From Gilliamella sp. Pra-s52 (GTDB taxonomy: Bacteria > Pseudomonadota > Gammaproteobacteria > Enterobacterales > Orbaceae), in NCBI RefSeq assembly GCF_009795805.1, contig NZ_WTEY01000011.1:27655-91654 (forward strand): DNA of 64,000 nt. The letters run 5' to 3'. A model generated the notes under the pieces. It had not been told where the DNA came from. It saw nothing but the letters and a program-made list of their open reading frames with translations, and did not search any database. How positions within the stretch are numbered: the stretch's first letter is position 1; each line of letters opens with the position of its first letter. The position numbers and the translations under genes are program-made. Positions 37,372 through 48,719 of the stretch are shown here, one piece after another.

Positions 37372-38853
37372 ATGGAATTTCAAATAAAAAATAGCACTAT
37401 TATAACCAAACAAAAAACAGAGTGTTTAGTTATTTCAATTGATTCAGGAAAAAGTCAGTCAGATATTGTTAAAGATATCGACAACTTAACTAACGGCCTA
37501 GTAAGTCAGCTTATCAAATCAGGCGACATTAGCCACGAATTAGGTAAAACGACGCTATTGTATCAAACTAATAGCGATCTCAAACAAAAACTCCTATTTG
37601 TTGGATGTGGTAAAGCCAACGACTTTGGAGTAATGCAAGCCAAAAAAGTGATTCAAGCTGTTATCAAAGAACTGCTTGCCAAAAAAATTAAAAGTATTAC
37701 GTGGGACTTGCTAACTGTCAATCAAAACAATAGTCTACAAATTGCCAAACAGCTACCACAAATAGTTAGTGACATAACGTATCGGTTTGATGAATTTAAA
37801 ACTAGCAAAACGCCGGCGCCAAGCTTAGCAAAAGTGACATTATTAACGGGCAATAAAAGCAATATTGATGAATTAACTCGCAACTTGTTACAGGGTGAAA
37901 TTATAGCTAATGCCATTACCGCAACCAAGACTATTGCCAACATGCCATCGAACGTTTGTAATGCAAAATATTTAGCCGAACAAGGCAAACAGCTAGGCAA
38001 ATTACACTCATCGCTCAAAGTCACCTGCCTTGGCGAAAGCGAACTGAAAAAATTAAATATGAATGCCTATTTAGCCGTTGGGCGTGGATCGCAAAACGAA
38101 TCGATCATGACCATTATTGAATACCAAGGCGCCAAAGATAAAAAAGCCCAACCTTATGTCTTAGTTGGTAAAGGGCTAACGTTTGATTCGGGCGGTATAT
38201 CAATCAAACCTGCTGCCGGCATGGACGAAATGAAATACGACATGTGTGGTGCTGCAACGGTTTATGGTGTTATGCAAGCCGTTGCTGAACTTAAATTACC
38301 GATCAATGTTGTAGGTGTTATGGCGGGTTGTGAAAACATGCCTGACGGTAATAGCTACCGCCCTGGTGATATATTAACTACCATGTCAGGCACTACGGTT
38401 GAAGTCATCAACACTGATGCCGAAGGGCGGCTTGTATTGTGCGATGCTTTAACCTATGTTGAACGTTATAATCCCAAAACCGTCATCGATATAGCCACCT
38501 TAACAGGTGCTTGTATTGTGGCACTTGGTCATCACTATACGGGTGTTATGGGCAATAACGATAAGTTAGTCGCACAATTGATTAGCGCATCACAAAAAGC
38601 GGAAGATAAAGCATGGGCACTGCCGATTGACGACCAATTCCAAGAACAGATCAAATCGACATGCGCAGATATTGTTAACGCTGGTGGGCGTGATGGTGGC
38701 ACAATTACTGCAGCGTGTTTCCTATCTCGTTTTACTGAAAAATATCAATGGGCGCATTTAGATATTGCGGGTACTGCATGGAAATCGGGCGCAAAAAAAG
38801 GTGCAACAGGCCGTCCTGTTGCTATGTTGATTCAATACTTACTTGATCAATAA
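37372..38853 (+). CDS. pepA: Leucyl aminopeptidase PepA
   Basis: Cytosolic di-zinc M17 aminopeptidase, in E. coli also a DNA-binding protein for recombination and carAB control. The start at 37372 (MEFQIKNS) aligns with E. coli MEFSVKSG; the frame continues upstream to 37306 without support. At 493 residues length is near normal. Metal and active-site segments are visible: VGKGLTFDSGGISIKPAAGMDEMKYDMCGA and the family signature NTDAEGRL (347-354). It is followed 15 bases later by holC, the usual neighbour. Confidence 0.96.
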   Translation: MEFQIKNSTIITKQKTECLVISIDSGKSQSDIVKDIDNLTNGLVSQLIKSGDISHELGKTTLLYQTNSDLKQKLLFVGCGKANDFGVMQAKKVIQAVIKELLAKKIKSITWDLLTVNQNNSLQIAKQLPQIVSDITYRFDEFKTSKTPAPSLAKVTLLTGNKSNIDELTRNLLQGEIIANAITATKTIANMPSNVCNAKYLAEQGKQLGKLHSSLKVTCLGESELKKLNMNAYLAVGRGSQNESIMTIIEYQGAKDKKAQPYVLVGKGLTFDSGGISIKPAAGMDEMKYDMCGAATVYGVMQAVAELKLPINVVGVMAGCENMPDGNSYRPGDILTTMSGTTVEVINTDAEGRLVLCDALTYVERYNPKTVIDIATLTGACIVALGHHYTGVMGNNDKLVAQLISASQKAEDKAWALPIDDQFQEQIKSTCADIVNAGGRDGGTITAACFLSRFTEKYQWAHLDIAGTAWKSGAKKGATGRPVAMLIQYLLDQ

Positions 38854-38868
38854 CTCGAGTCAGCATTT

Positions 38869-39324
38869 ATGAAAAAAGTGATCTTCTATCTACTTGAAAA
38901 CCAAACAGAAGCCAACGAATCAGGCATGCTATATTATGAAAAACTCGCATGCCAAAAAATCGTCGAAGCATGGCAAGCTAATTTGCGTGTACAAGTTGCT
39001 TGTCAAGATCAAGCACAAGCTGAGCGAATCGACGAATACCTATGGCAACTGAGCACCGACAGTTTTGTACCGCATAACTTAGCTGGCGAAGGTATGAAGG
39101 GGGGATCACCAGTCGAAATCAGCTGGCCACAAAAACGTAGCAGCGGTAGTAGGCCGCTGCTAATTAATTTACAAGAACAATTTCCTGAATTTGCCAATGT
39201 CTATCGTGATATTATTGATTTTGTGCCTGTTGGCGAGGATTTAAAAGCATTAGCAAGGGTAAGGTATAAATATTATAAAGAAGCTGGATTTAATCTCAAA
39301 ACTATACCGGTTACTTGTGAATAG
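38869..39324 (+). CDS. holC: DNA polymerase III subunit chi
   Basis: Clamp-loader accessory protein that binds SSB and links it to the psi subunit. The 151-residue protein begins KKVIFYLLENQ and has the typical middle LWQLSTDSFVPHNLAGEG and GSPVEISW, then the end ARVRYKYYKEAGFNL. Context after pepA supports it; in E. coli valS follows, but here the region downstream is a repeat and then pdxT on the other strand. Confidence 0.92.
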   Translation: MKKVIFYLLENQTEANESGMLYYEKLACQKIVEAWQANLRVQVACQDQAQAERIDEYLWQLSTDSFVPHNLAGEGMKGGSPVEISWPQKRSSGSRPLLINLQEQFPEFANVYRDIIDFVPVGEDLKALARVRYKYYKEAGFNLKTIPVTCE

Positions 39325-39332
39325 GGTGATAA

Positions 39333-39359
39333 GACGGTGTTTTTTGTCAAAAAACCGTC
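39333..39359 (+). terminator. Possible terminator of pepA-holC
   Basis: GACGG (39333-39337) can pair with CCGTC (39355-39359), extended by an inner TTTTTT/AAAAAA pairing. It merges into repeat copy D. No long T tract follows. Confidence 0.4.
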
Positions 39360-39393
39360 AGGAAAGTAATTGATTTTATTGAAGTTTTTATTT
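39355..39393 (+). repeat. Dispersed intergenic repeat, copy D
   Basis: CCGTCAGGAAAGTAATTGAT followed by TTTATTGAAGTTTTTATTT on the plus strand. Nearly identical to copy A (minus strand, 7968-8004). It lies between convergent holC and pdxT. Confidence 0.78.
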
Positions 39394-39438
39394 CATTCTC
39401 AAAGAGGCTTTCAGGAGGACGCCAAATCCCTTTCCCCT

Positions 39439-40029
39439 TTAACATCTATCAACAAAATAACGCATAATTCGATTATCTTTACTTAATTCAGGATGAAAAG
39501 CACATACTAAAATATTACCTTGTTGCGCCATAATGCAACGTTGCTGAACAAATGCAAGTTGCTCTACATTTTTTCCTGCCTTGGCAATATAAGGAGCACG
39601 AATAAATATCGCAGGAATTTGTTGACCAATCTTTGGTATGTCTAACGTTGTTTCAAAGCTGTTAATTTGCCGCCCAAAACCGTTGCGTTCAACACAAATA
39701 TCCATTAAACCTAGCAATTCAACCTCGTTATGAGTTGTGCTATTACCGCAAAGCACCAATCCCGCACACGTACCCAAAATACCTTTACCCTGCTCGGCAA
39801 ATTGTTTTATTGGCTCGACAAGCCCATTTTGTTTGATTAAACGACTAATGGCGGTCGATTCGCCGCCGGGAATAATTAAACCGTTTAGCTTGGTTAATTG
39901 TTCAGGGCGTTTAACTAGCGTTGCTTGTACATTGTTGATGCTATTAAGCATTGCTATATGCTCACTAACTGCACCTTGCAAATTGAGCACACCAATGTGT
40001 TTGATATTGTTATGAGCAGAAGCCATCAT
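39439..40029 (-). CDS. pdxT: Pyridoxal 5'-phosphate synthase glutaminase subunit PdxT
   Basis: Class I glutaminase that feeds ammonia to PdxS for direct PLP synthesis. From the ATG at 40029, sharing one base with the pdxS stop (TAATG), it has about 196 residues; the neighbouring ATG at 40026 is equally possible. The glutaminase triad is visible: C88 in LGTCAGLVLCG and the C-terminal HPELS pair; PGGEST (54-59) binds substrate. PdxST is the DXP-independent route and is uncommon in enteric bacteria, more usual in Pasteurellaceae and Gram-positives. Confidence 0.95.
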   Translation of the reverse strand: MMASAHNNIKHIGVLNLQGAVSEHIAMLNSINNVQATLVKRPEQLTKLNGLIIPGGESTAISRLIKQNGLVEPIKQFAEQGKGILGTCAGLVLCGNSTTHNEVELLGLMDICVERNGFGRQINSFETTLDIPKIGQQIPAIFIRAPYIAKAGKNVEQLAFVQQRCIMAQQGNILVCAFHPELSKDNRIMRYFVDRC

Positions 40030-40916
40030 TACCAACCTCGATCTTGCATTCTTTCAAACTGAGCGAGTGTACTGATTTCAATCCCTTTCATTGCGTTCCC
40101 CAAACCTTTTGAAAGCTCGGCTAAACGTGGATAGTCGTCAAAATAGGTGGTCGCTTGTACAATTGCTTTGGCAAACTTTTCAGGATTTTGGGATTTGAAT
40201 ATGCCAGATCCAACAAAAACACCATCAGCACCCAGTTGCATCATCAGTGCTGCATCGGCAGGGGTTGCTATGCCACCAGCGGCAAAATTAACAACAGGAA
40301 GTTTTTTTAACTGTTTGATTTGTAATACTAATTCATAAGGAGCACCTATCTCTTTGGCAAAGGTCATTAATTCATCTTTTGATTTATTAGCAACTTGGCG
40401 AATTTGTTCGTTGACTTTACGCATATGGCGTACGGCTTCAACAATATTACCAGTGCCGGGTTCGCCTTTGGTGCGTAACATCGATGCGCCTTCACCGATT
40501 CGGCGCAACGCTTCGCCCAGATCACGACAACCGCAAACAAATGGCACGGTAAATTCATCTTTAAGCAAATGATACTGTTCATCAGCAGGTGTTAATACTT
40601 CACTTTCATCAATATAATCAACGCCCATTGATTCTAAAATACGAGCTTCAACAATGTGTCCAATACGGGCTTTAGCCATAACAGGTATGGTGACTGCTTT
40701 CATAACTTGTTCAACAATGGTTGGATCAGCCATTCGTGCAACACCACCCGCGGCACGAATATCCGAGGGAACTCTTTCTAAAGCCATAACTGCAACAGCA
40801 CCTGCTTGTTCAGCAATTTTGGCTTGTTCTGCGTTAACCACGTCCATAATCACGCCACCTTTTTGCATTTGTGCCATGCCGCGTTTAACGGTTTGTGTGC
40901 CTGTTATTTGGTTCAT
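40029..40916 (-). CDS. pdxS: Pyridoxal 5'-phosphate synthase subunit PdxS
   Basis: Synthase subunit that builds PLP from ribose-5-phosphate, glyceraldehyde-3-phosphate and ammonia; forms a dodecamer with PdxT. The 295-residue sequence is very conserved: [57 protein letters not shown] with the imine-forming lysine, and [20 protein letters not shown]. First gene of the operon, divergent from pdxR. Confidence 0.97.
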   Translation of the reverse strand: MNQITGTQTVKRGMAQMQKGGVIMDVVNAEQAKIAEQAGAVAVMALERVPSDIRAAGGVARMADPTIVEQVMKAVTIPVMAKARIGHIVEARILESMGVDYIDESEVLTPADEQYHLLKDEFTVPFVCGCRDLGEALRRIGEGASMLRTKGEPGTGNIVEAVRHMRKVNEQIRQVANKSKDELMTFAKEIGAPYELVLQIKQLKKLPVVNFAAGGIATPADAALMMQLGADGVFVGSGIFKSQNPEKFAKAIVQATTYFDDYPRLAELSKGLGNAMKGIEISTLAQFERMQDRGW

Positions 40917-41008
40917 TTTTGCTCCTAATTGAATTGATAATGATGATATTGTTTTAACTGTGTTTACTTTTTTTATTATTCAAAAATTAAGCACAACAAA
41001 AAACAGCC

Positions 41009-41036
41009 AATTGGACTATAATAATGCCATCCAATT
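41009..41036. promoter_or_regulatory. Inverted repeat in the pdxS/pdxR divergent promoter
   Basis: AATTGGA (41009-41015) and TCCAATT (41030-41036) are separated by 14 bases and enclose TATAAT (41017-41022), a possible -10 element. It lies about 75 bases before the pdxR ATG and 95 before pdxS. A PdxR operator is the likely role. Confidence 0.5.
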
Positions 41037-41108
41037 TTGTGGGGTGTTAACAAACATTTTTTAAACATCCCTCAAACAACTAATAACACCAGTTAGAGCA
41101 AGATCACT

Positions 41109-42500
41109 ATGTGGGATCAACAAAAACTAGCCAACTTGTCTGGCGCGCTTTTTAAGAAAGTAGCACAATTGATTGAAGATTATATTGAGCAAGGCATGCT
41201 AATAGCTGGCGAAAGACTACCTTCGGAACGCGAACTGGCAAAAAAACTGTGTATTAATCGCTCAACGGTTGTTCATGCGCTGGATCTGTTAACTGAACGC
41301 GGTGTGCTTGTTCGGCGTCAAGGAAGTGGTACTTATGTTAATAATCAAAAATGGGGAATGCAGACATATTCATCGATTCATTGGCGCTTACCTGCACATT
41401 TTTATCAAAATAGGCAATCAGTTTATCAACAAAAAGTGACACAAATGCGTATGCAACGAGCAGATATTTGTGATCTGGCTAATGGTGATTTGCCAACGTA
41501 TTTGATACCTAAATTTCAATTACCAAATATGTCGTTAAATGAATTAATTATGCACGAAAAAAACAGCGATATATTACAACTAGGGTTACCATCACTTAAG
41601 AAGCAAATTGCTATTTACATGCAAAAACAATTTGCGATGCAAGTTGATACTGAGGAGATTTTAATTACATCAGGCACACAACAATCGTTATTTTTGATTA
41701 CGCAGGGATTGCTTAAACCAGGGGATTCGGTGGGGATTGAGTCGCCATCTTATTTTTATTCGTTGCCACTATTTCAAGCAGCGGGATTGCGTTTATATGG
41801 TATTGAGTGCGATAACGAAGGTATCACGCTTGAAAGTCTTGCTAGTTGTGTACAACAACATCACATTAAATGGTTGTTTTTAAATCCTGTTTTTCAAAAT
41901 CCGATGGGTTTTGTTATGAGCAATGAGCGTAAACAGGCAATATTGGCATTTTGTCGATCACGTTGCATAGGGATTGTTGAAGATGATGCTTATAGTAGTT
42001 TAGCTTTTAAGTGTGATTTACCCATATCGCCCATTAAAAAGTTTGAACAGTCTAATCAAGTTATCTATTTAGGGTCGTTATCAAAATATATTGGGCGCAA
42101 TATTCGTGTTGGTTGGATGGTTGCACCTCGGGATATTATCGAAAACCTAGCCAAAATTCGACAACATATCGATTCTGGGTTAAGCATTTTGCCACAATTA
42201 TTAGCTCAAGAGTATTTGCAACATCATCATGCAAGTCATCAACAACAATTACGACAAACGTTACAAAGTAAAGCCAAACAGTTGATGCTATGGTTAAAAA
42301 GCTATTTTGGTGATCAAATTACCTATCAAGCCCCATTAGGCGGTTTACATTTGTATGCCCATTTACCAGTAAACACAGTAGCGCAAGAATCAACCTTACT
42401 TAATCAACTGTTATTAGACGGCGTGATTGTGTCACAAGGTAGCCGTTTTGGCGATAAGCTAGGGGCAATTAGGTTAAGTTATGGGCATTTTGAAAGGTAA
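41109..42500 (+). CDS. pdxR: MocR-type PLP-dependent regulator, probable PdxR
   Basis: GntR-family HTH fused to a fold type I aminotransferase-like domain, 463 residues. HTH: LPSERELAKKLCINRSTVVHALDLLTERGVLVRRQGSGTYV (about 38-77). In the C-terminal domain VEDDAYSSL and GSLSKYIGRNIRVGWM carry the PLP-contacting Asp and the Schiff-base lysine (about residue 310). MocR proteins sense PLP, and divergent placement with pdxST is the classic arrangement of PdxR, which activates pdxST when PLP is low. Relatives such as YdcR cannot be excluded from sequence alone, but context decides. Confidence 0.85.
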   Translation: MWDQQKLANLSGALFKKVAQLIEDYIEQGMLIAGERLPSERELAKKLCINRSTVVHALDLLTERGVLVRRQGSGTYVNNQKWGMQTYSSIHWRLPAHFYQNRQSVYQQKVTQMRMQRADICDLANGDLPTYLIPKFQLPNMSLNELIMHEKNSDILQLGLPSLKKQIAIYMQKQFAMQVDTEEILITSGTQQSLFLITQGLLKPGDSVGIESPSYFYSLPLFQAAGLRLYGIECDNEGITLESLASCVQQHHIKWLFLNPVFQNPMGFVMSNERKQAILAFCRSRCIGIVEDDAYSSLAFKCDLPISPIKKFEQSNQVIYLGSLSKYIGRNIRVGWMVAPRDIIENLAKIRQHIDSGLSILPQLLAQEYLQHHHASHQQQLRQTLQSKAKQLMLWLKSYFGDQITYQAPLGGLHLYAHLPVNTVAQESTLLNQLLLDGVIVSQGSRFGDKLGAIRLSYGHFER

Positions 42501-42989
42501 CTAATATAAAATTTTGTTACATCCGTTTAATATTTGATCTTAATTAAAATTTGTTAATAATTATTATGTTACAGAGTTATCAACAGGCTTATTCAATACT
42601 TATTAAGTCATATAGTGAATAACTGTAGTAAATTTTTTAATAAAAATTAATTTTTATGTTGCCATTATCGATAAATTGTTAGTGACCAAAATAAATGGTA
42701 TTAAAATAATTAATAAACCGTTAATAAATATTAAATGATTAACCAATTATTGAAATTAGTGGCACCTTGTAATTTGTTATTATGTAGTAAAATTTTATTT
42801 GTTAATTATTTGATTAATAATAATTATTTTAAATTTATTTCGTGCGCAATGATAGTTAACTTAATAAGTTTTTTTATTTTAACTCAATTTACAGTACGAG
42901 CCTTTAAACAGTAAATTGCTGGTGGCATTTTAACTCGCTATAATTTATCATCATAAGATGATAAATTATAAATAATATTGGAGGCAATT
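42501..42989. other. AT-rich intergenic region before the SemiSWEET gene
   Basis: 489 bases without a gene, about three-quarters A+T. The only clear structure is a 14-bp perfect inverted repeat (42939-42970). The motif GTTATCAACA near 42568 resembles a DnaA box with a mismatch, but nothing else suggests an origin. Confidence 0.55.
42939..42970. promoter_or_regulatory. 14-bp perfect inverted repeat just upstream of SemiSWEET
   Basis: TATAATTTATCATC (42939-42952) and GATGATAAATTATA (42957-42970) with loop ATAA. It ends 10 bases before the ribosome site, so it could be a 5' mRNA hairpin or an operator over the promoter. Confidence 0.5.
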
Positions 42990-43253
42990 TTGCATCTTTC
43001 ATCAAAGGCTTTTCGTATTTTAGGGATTATCGCTACGATAGCATCATTAGGGATGTATGTTTCTTATATTCCACAAATCATCGATAATTTAAATGGATTT
43101 AAATCGAATCCTACTCAACCGTTAGCCGCAGCTATTAACTGTACTCTTTGGGTCTGTTATGGATTATTAAGAGAAAAGAAGGACTGGCCAATTGCGATAG
43201 CTAATTTACCTGGTGTCTTTTTTGGGTTAATTGCCTTTTTTACTGCTCTATAA
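42990..43253 (+). CDS. SemiSWEET-family sugar transporter
   Basis: Half-size SWEET protein of 87 residues with three membrane helices, which dimerises to make a sugar uniport path. The family PQ motif appears in YVSYIPQIIDNL (about residues 25-36); NPTQPLAAAINCTLWVCYGLLREKKDWPIAIANLPGVFFG covers helices 2-3, with the conserved Asn and Trp residues. GGAGG (42980-42984) precedes a TTG at 42990, chosen as start; another TTG at 42978 overlaps the ribosome site. The gene is single, so its sugar is unknown. Confidence 0.85.
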   Translation: MHLSSKAFRILGIIATIASLGMYVSYIPQIIDNLNGFKSNPTQPLAAAINCTLWVCYGLLREKKDWPIAIANLPGVFFGLIAFFTAL

Positions 43254-43658
43254 TTTGTGAAATATTATTAAAAGGGCTAATTAGTTATCTGTTTATAGTT
43301 TGTTTTATCGGTATTTTTGTTATTAACGACAATCAGATTCTTTTAATAAAATTAAAAAGAGAATTGCTATTTTTAGCAAAATAAAGTTGAAAATAACATA
43401 GCTTAATATTTAACCTATATCAAAAACAATTATTAATTATGATGTTATTGAGTTATTAACAGGTTTGTTAAACAGTTATCAAATTGTACAGTGTATAAAT
43501 CTAAATCAGGGAGTAATATTATCCAAAAAGTCACAGTTTGGTTGGTGATATAATGATATTAGTCGATTGTTTTGAATATATTAAAGGAAGATATACAGTT
43601 GAATGGATAGTTTTATAATGCATTTAATAATCAAAATCACATATAAAAGGGAAAGAAA
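43254..43658. other. Intergenic region, nothing recognised
   Basis: 405 AT-rich bases between the SemiSWEET and DUF1161-like genes. A stretch near 43440-43500 loosely resembles 42540-42620 (GAGTTAT(C/T)AACAGG), but no gene, RNA or clear promoter is identified. Confidence 0.5.
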
Positions 43659-43979
43659 ATGAAAAAATTAATCGGTGTTTTTTTACTTAGTTTGCCAATG
43701 TTGGCTACAGCGTCAAATTGTGACGAAATTAGTGCCAAAATTGCCGAAAAAATCAAAAATAACGGTGTTGATCCGGCTTATTTCCAGCTTAAACTTGAAT
43801 CAGCCGACAAATCAGGACAACAAATAGAAGGCAAAATAGTGGGGTCATGCGATCGAGGTCAACAACATATTGTATATGTTCGTTTAGATGGCGTAACCAA
43901 GGAACCATCACAACCAATACAGCAGCAAGAACCAGAACAAACAACGCCAGTACAGATCGATGAATCAACTACAAATTAA
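43659..43979 (+). CDS. Small secreted DUF1161-like protein
   Basis: A 106-residue protein with a signal peptide (MKKLIGVFLLSLPMLATAS, cleavage near residue 18), so periplasmic. The mature part has CDEISAKIAEKIKNNGV, YFQLKLESADKS and GKIVGSCDRGQQHIVYVR, with two cysteines (C21 and C69) able to form a disulfide; this pattern matches the DUF1161 family of enteric bacteria, whose role is unknown. A Gln/Glu/Pro/Thr-rich tail of about 25 residues follows. GGGAAAG precedes the ATG. Single gene before a strong terminator. Confidence 0.75.
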   Translation: MKKLIGVFLLSLPMLATASNCDEISAKIAEKIKNNGVDPAYFQLKLESADKSGQQIEGKIVGSCDRGQQHIVYVRLDGVTKEPSQPIQQQEPEQTTPVQIDESTTN

Positions 43980-44027
43980 CTTCATCATAAATTAATTTAA
44001 CACCAAATTAATTAAAACCGTTTTTTA

Positions 44028-44060
44028 AACTAAAATAGGGCATAATGCCCTATTTTAGTT
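44028..44060. terminator. Bidirectional terminator before asnA
   Basis: A 14-bp perfect stem (AACTAAAATAGGGC, 44028-44041, with 44047-44060) and a 5-nt loop between the convergent DUF1161-like and asnA genes. Confidence 0.85.
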
Positions 44061-44069
44061 GGTGTTGGA

Positions 44070-45062
44070 TTATAGCAAATCGCTGTAATTTGCTTTGATA
44101 TCATCACTCCAAACACTGGCTTGTACTTGACCTATGTGTTTTTGCTTTAAAAGTAACATAGTCAAACGTGATTGCCCAATGCCACCGCCGATTGTTTGTA
44201 ATAAATCGCCATTAATTAATGCTTTATGCCAATCTAATTGTAAGCGATCTTCATCATTAGTTAGTTTTAATTGACGTTTTAATGTTTCGGCATCAACTCG
44301 AATTCCCATTGATGAAATTTCAAATGCACTATTTAAGATCGCATTCCACACTAAAATGTCGCCATTTAATCCTTTAGAACCCAAATCATTAGCACTACTC
44401 CAATCATCATAGTCAGGAGCACGCACATCATGTTTTTCATTATTTGATAATTGACCTCCAATACCGATTAAAAACACAGCGCCAAGCTCTTTGGTTATTG
44501 CGTTTTCACGCTCTTTAGGGGATAAATTTGGGTAACGTTTTAGTAACTGCTCGCTGTCAATAAAGGTGATCGATTCAGGTAAAAAACGGGAAATATGATA
44601 CTGCTGTGACACTACCTTTTCGGTCGCTTTAATGGCGGCATAAATATTTTCAACCGTTTGTTTTAAATAAGTTAAATTGCGATCTTCAGGACGAATCACC
44701 TTTTCCCAATCCCACTGATCAACATAAACTGAATGAATGGGCGAAAGCTGATCTTCGTCTGGGCGTAAGGCTTTCATATTAGCATAAATTCCTTCACCAG
44801 CTTGAAAATGGTGAACGCTCAAAATTTTACGCTTCCATTTTGCAAGCGAATGCACTACTTCATATTGTGCATTAGGAATTGCTTTTACCTTAACTTGCAC
44901 AGCATGTTCAGTGCCAGACAAATTATCTTGAATACCATCACCAACTTGACTTAGCAATGGCGCTTGTACTTCAATTAGTGACAAATGCTCGGCAAGTTGA
45001 TTGGCAAAAAATTGCTTAACAAAACTGATTCGTTGTTGCTGCTCTTTAAATGATATCTTCAT
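44070..45062 (-). CDS. asnA: Aspartate-ammonia ligase AsnA
   Basis: ATP-dependent, ammonia-using asparagine synthetase related to class II aminoacyl-tRNA synthetases; a homodimer in the cytoplasm. The 330-residue length matches E. coli AsnA. Conserved stretches are [64 protein letters not shown] and the C-terminal [14 protein letters not shown], the class II motif 3. The regulator asnC, often divergent from asnA, is not found upstream. Confidence 0.97.
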   Translation of the reverse strand: MKISFKEQQQRISFVKQFFANQLAEHLSLIEVQAPLLSQVGDGIQDNLSGTEHAVQVKVKAIPNAQYEVVHSLAKWKRKILSVHHFQAGEGIYANMKALRPDEDQLSPIHSVYVDQWDWEKVIRPEDRNLTYLKQTVENIYAAIKATEKVVSQQYHISRFLPESITFIDSEQLLKRYPNLSPKERENAITKELGAVFLIGIGGQLSNNEKHDVRAPDYDDWSSANDLGSKGLNGDILVWNAILNSAFEISSMGIRVDAETLKRQLKLTNDEDRLQLDWHKALINGDLLQTIGGGIGQSRLTMLLLKQKHIGQVQASVWSDDIKANYSDLL

Positions 45063-46775
<1,713 letters not shown>

Positions 46776-46798
46776 TTAGCATTTGATTTTGTCTATTT

Positions 46799-46828
46799 TA
46801 AAAGGCGGCTTTAGGGTCGCTTTTTTAT
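46799..46828 (+). terminator. Terminator of gapA
   Basis: AAAGGCG (46801-46807) pairs with CGCTTTT at about 46818-46824, followed by further T. It lies 25 bases after the gapA stop. Confidence 0.75.
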
Positions 46829-46854
46829 TTGAATTTGTTATTTTTTAGGACACA

Positions 46855-46882
46855 AAAACACCCATTAAAAAATGGGTGTTTT
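46855..46882. terminator. Terminator of the cold-shock gene (bidirectional)
   Basis: AAAACACCCATT (46855-46866) and AATGGGTGTTTT (46871-46882) form a 12-bp perfect stem with loop AAAA, 33 bases past the csp stop on the minus strand. Confidence 0.8.
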
Positions 46883-46914
46883 GCTATATGTAAATAAATT
46901 ATTTAAAGTTTTAA

Positions 46915-47124
46915 TTAAAGAACTACAACTTCAGCTGCAGCCGGTCCACGAGGACTATCTTGGATAGCAAATTCAACTTGTTGTCCTTCAGCTAAGGTTT
47001 TGAAACCGTCACCTGAAATAGCAGAAAAATGAACAAATACATCTTTGCTTCCATCTGCAGGGGTAATAAAACCAAAACCTTTACTTTCATTAAACCATTT
47101 CACTTGACCTGTTTTTTTATTCAT
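46915..47124 (-). CDS. cspE: Cold-shock-domain protein (CspE/CspC type)
   Basis: A 69-residue single cold-shock domain, an RNA chaperone and antiterminator in E. coli. [31 protein letters not shown] contains RNP1 (KGFGFI) and RNP2 (VFVHF). The sequence is nearest to CspE/CspC, which are made at normal temperature. The 387 bases upstream could hold a long 5' leader as in other csp genes. The exact paralogue name is uncertain. Confidence 0.9.
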   Translation of the reverse strand: MNKKTGQVKWFNESKGFGFITPADGSKDVFVHFSAISGDGFKTLAEGQQVEFAIQDSPRGPAAAEVVVL

Positions 47125-47511
47125 TTACTAGACATCCTAACAATAATTAATAATTAGCCTTTTCGGCCGTTTGGGTTCTAACATTGTATTTATTATGTAG
47201 CTAAAAACCATAACAATGTACTTTACATTAATTAAGGTGAATCGTTTCCGTAATTTTTTACTTTGTTACTTACCCAGAACTATTACCGCATAAATTATAA
47301 TCGAAAGCAAGATGTCGATAACAATTTTTTACTTAAAATTTATTTTTTTTCTTGGATTTTTATGTAACCATTTATTGATTGATAAATGGGAAATAATTAA
47401 ATAACTGAATTTTTTTAATGATTTTTTAAATATCGGTTATTTTATAAAATAAAAAAACCATAAATATTAGTTTATGGCTTTTTTAAGGGTTTATTTTTTT
47501 ATTACTCAGTT
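47125..47511. other. Intergenic region upstream of csp, downstream of ppa
   Basis: 387 bases without a gene. The part near 47125-47300 probably holds the csp promoter and leader, and a terminator-like hairpin of ppa lies at 47458-47477 (CCATAAA / TTTATGG) flanked by A and T tracts. Nothing else is recognised. Confidence 0.55.
47451..47484 (-). terminator. Terminator of ppa
   Basis: CCATAAA/TTTATGG (47458-47464 with 47471-47477) with an A tract on the plus strand, meaning a T tract after the stem on the minus strand. It lies 28 bases after the ppa stop. Confidence 0.65.
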
Positions 47512-48042
47512 TTATTTGTTTTTCGCTCGTTCAAAAGATTCGATTATTTCTTTGCGAGCGGCATCTGCATTTTCCCAACCGTCCACTTTAACCCATTTAC
47601 CTTTTTCTAAGGCTTTGTATTGTTCAAAAAAGTGTTTGATTTGTGATTTGAGCAATTCTGGTAAATCATCAACATCTTTAATGTGATCGTATTCTTTTGA
47701 CAGCTTAGTATGTGGTACTGCAACAAGTTTTGCATCTTGGCCTGCTTCGTCTGTCATTTTTAATACACCAACTGGTCGACAACGAATAACTGAACCCGGT
47801 TGTAATGGGTATGGGGTTGGGACTAATACATCAACTGGATCGCCATCTAATGATAATGTGTGATTAATATAACCATAGTTACATGGGTAGAACATTGCTG
47901 TTGCCATAAAACGGTCAACAAATACTGCACCTGTGTCTTTGTCAACTTCATATTTAATTGGATCTGCATTAGCTGGAATCTCAATCACAACGTAAATATC
48001 ATCTGGTAATTCTTTACCTGCTGGTACATTTAAAAGTCCCAT
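47512..48042 (-). CDS. ppa: Inorganic pyrophosphatase
   Basis: Family I soluble pyrophosphatase that removes the pyrophosphate made by biosynthesis; hexameric in E. coli. The 176-residue length is exactly typical. Active-site segments are visible: [19 protein letters not shown] start ([16 protein letters not shown]), YPCNYGYI, and the signature DGDPVDVLV (about 65-73) with the three metal-binding aspartates. GAGG precedes the ATG. It is 63 bases downstream of yjgA on the same strand. Confidence 0.98.
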   Translation of the reverse strand: MGLLNVPAGKELPDDIYVVIEIPANADPIKYEVDKDTGAVFVDRFMATAMFYPCNYGYINHTLSLDGDPVDVLVPTPYPLQPGSVIRCRPVGVLKMTDEAGQDAKLVAVPHTKLSKEYDHIKDVDDLPELLKSQIKHFFEQYKALEKGKWVKVDGWENADAARKEIIESFERAKNK

Positions 48043-48105
48043 TTTTGTATCCTCTATCTAAGTTAATATAGTGTTGTTAATGATAATAAGCGTACAGAAT
48101 AATGG

Positions 48106-48642
48106 TTATTCTGTTTCGCTTAATTCTTTTAAGTATTGAAAAATCTGTCTTGCCGTTTTTGCCGGTTTATTTGCTTCTTGTTCTTTTTTTGCTAAACGAG
48201 CTAAGGTGCGTAGCTGTTGACGATCGGCTGTAGGATATAAGCCTATAATGGTTTCGGCATCACCAGTTGTAATCAGCTCATCGCGTAGCTTTTCGAGTTT
48301 GTGGAATAGGGCAATTTGCTGATTGTGGCGATTTTTGAGTTTATCAAGTGCTTGGCTAATAGGATCGATATCCCGGTTACGTAGTAGTTTGCCAATATAT
48401 TGAATTTGTCTGCGATATCCTTCTTTTTTTATTTTTTGTGCAAGTTCAATTGCATAAATAAGATCTTCATCAAGAGGGATTTTTTCAAGTTCATTTTTGC
48501 TTAACTTGACAAGTTCGATACCTAATTTTTTTAGCGCTTCAGCATCGCGTTTGATTTCACTTTTACTGACGTAGATAATTTCGTCATCTTCAATGTCAAT
48601 AGAAAAGTTGGGTTCTAGGTTTGTCTCTTGGTTTTGGTTCAT
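48106..48642 (-). CDS. darP: Ribosome-associated protein DarP (YjgA)
   Basis: A 178-residue helical protein of the YjgA/DarP family, which binds late 50S intermediates and promotes assembly of the peptidyl transferase centre. [25 protein letters not shown] near the start and [17 protein letters not shown] in the middle are family signatures; the protein is rich in Lys, Glu and Arg. It is divergent from pmbA, as in E. coli, separated by 77 bases. Confidence 0.92.
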   Translation of the reverse strand: MNQNQETNLEPNFSIDIEDDEIIYVSKSEIKRDAEALKKLGIELVKLSKNELEKIPLDEDLIYAIELAQKIKKEGYRRQIQYIGKLLRNRDIDPISQALDKLKNRHNQQIALFHKLEKLRDELITTGDAETIIGLYPTADRQQLRTLARLAKKEQEANKPAKTARQIFQYLKELSETE

Positions 48643-48719
48643 GTTATTTCTTTTGTTAACTAATGTTCAATTCTGGCTTATTATAACGTATCACTAGCAG
48701 ATTTGTAGAAAATAATAAA

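Noticed and set aside
42560..42640. GTTATCAACA near-match to a DnaA box in AT-rich DNA, possible origin
   Set aside because: Only one or two imperfect boxes, no cluster and no origin-type neighbours (gidA, mioC, dnaA). The region is simply AT-rich.
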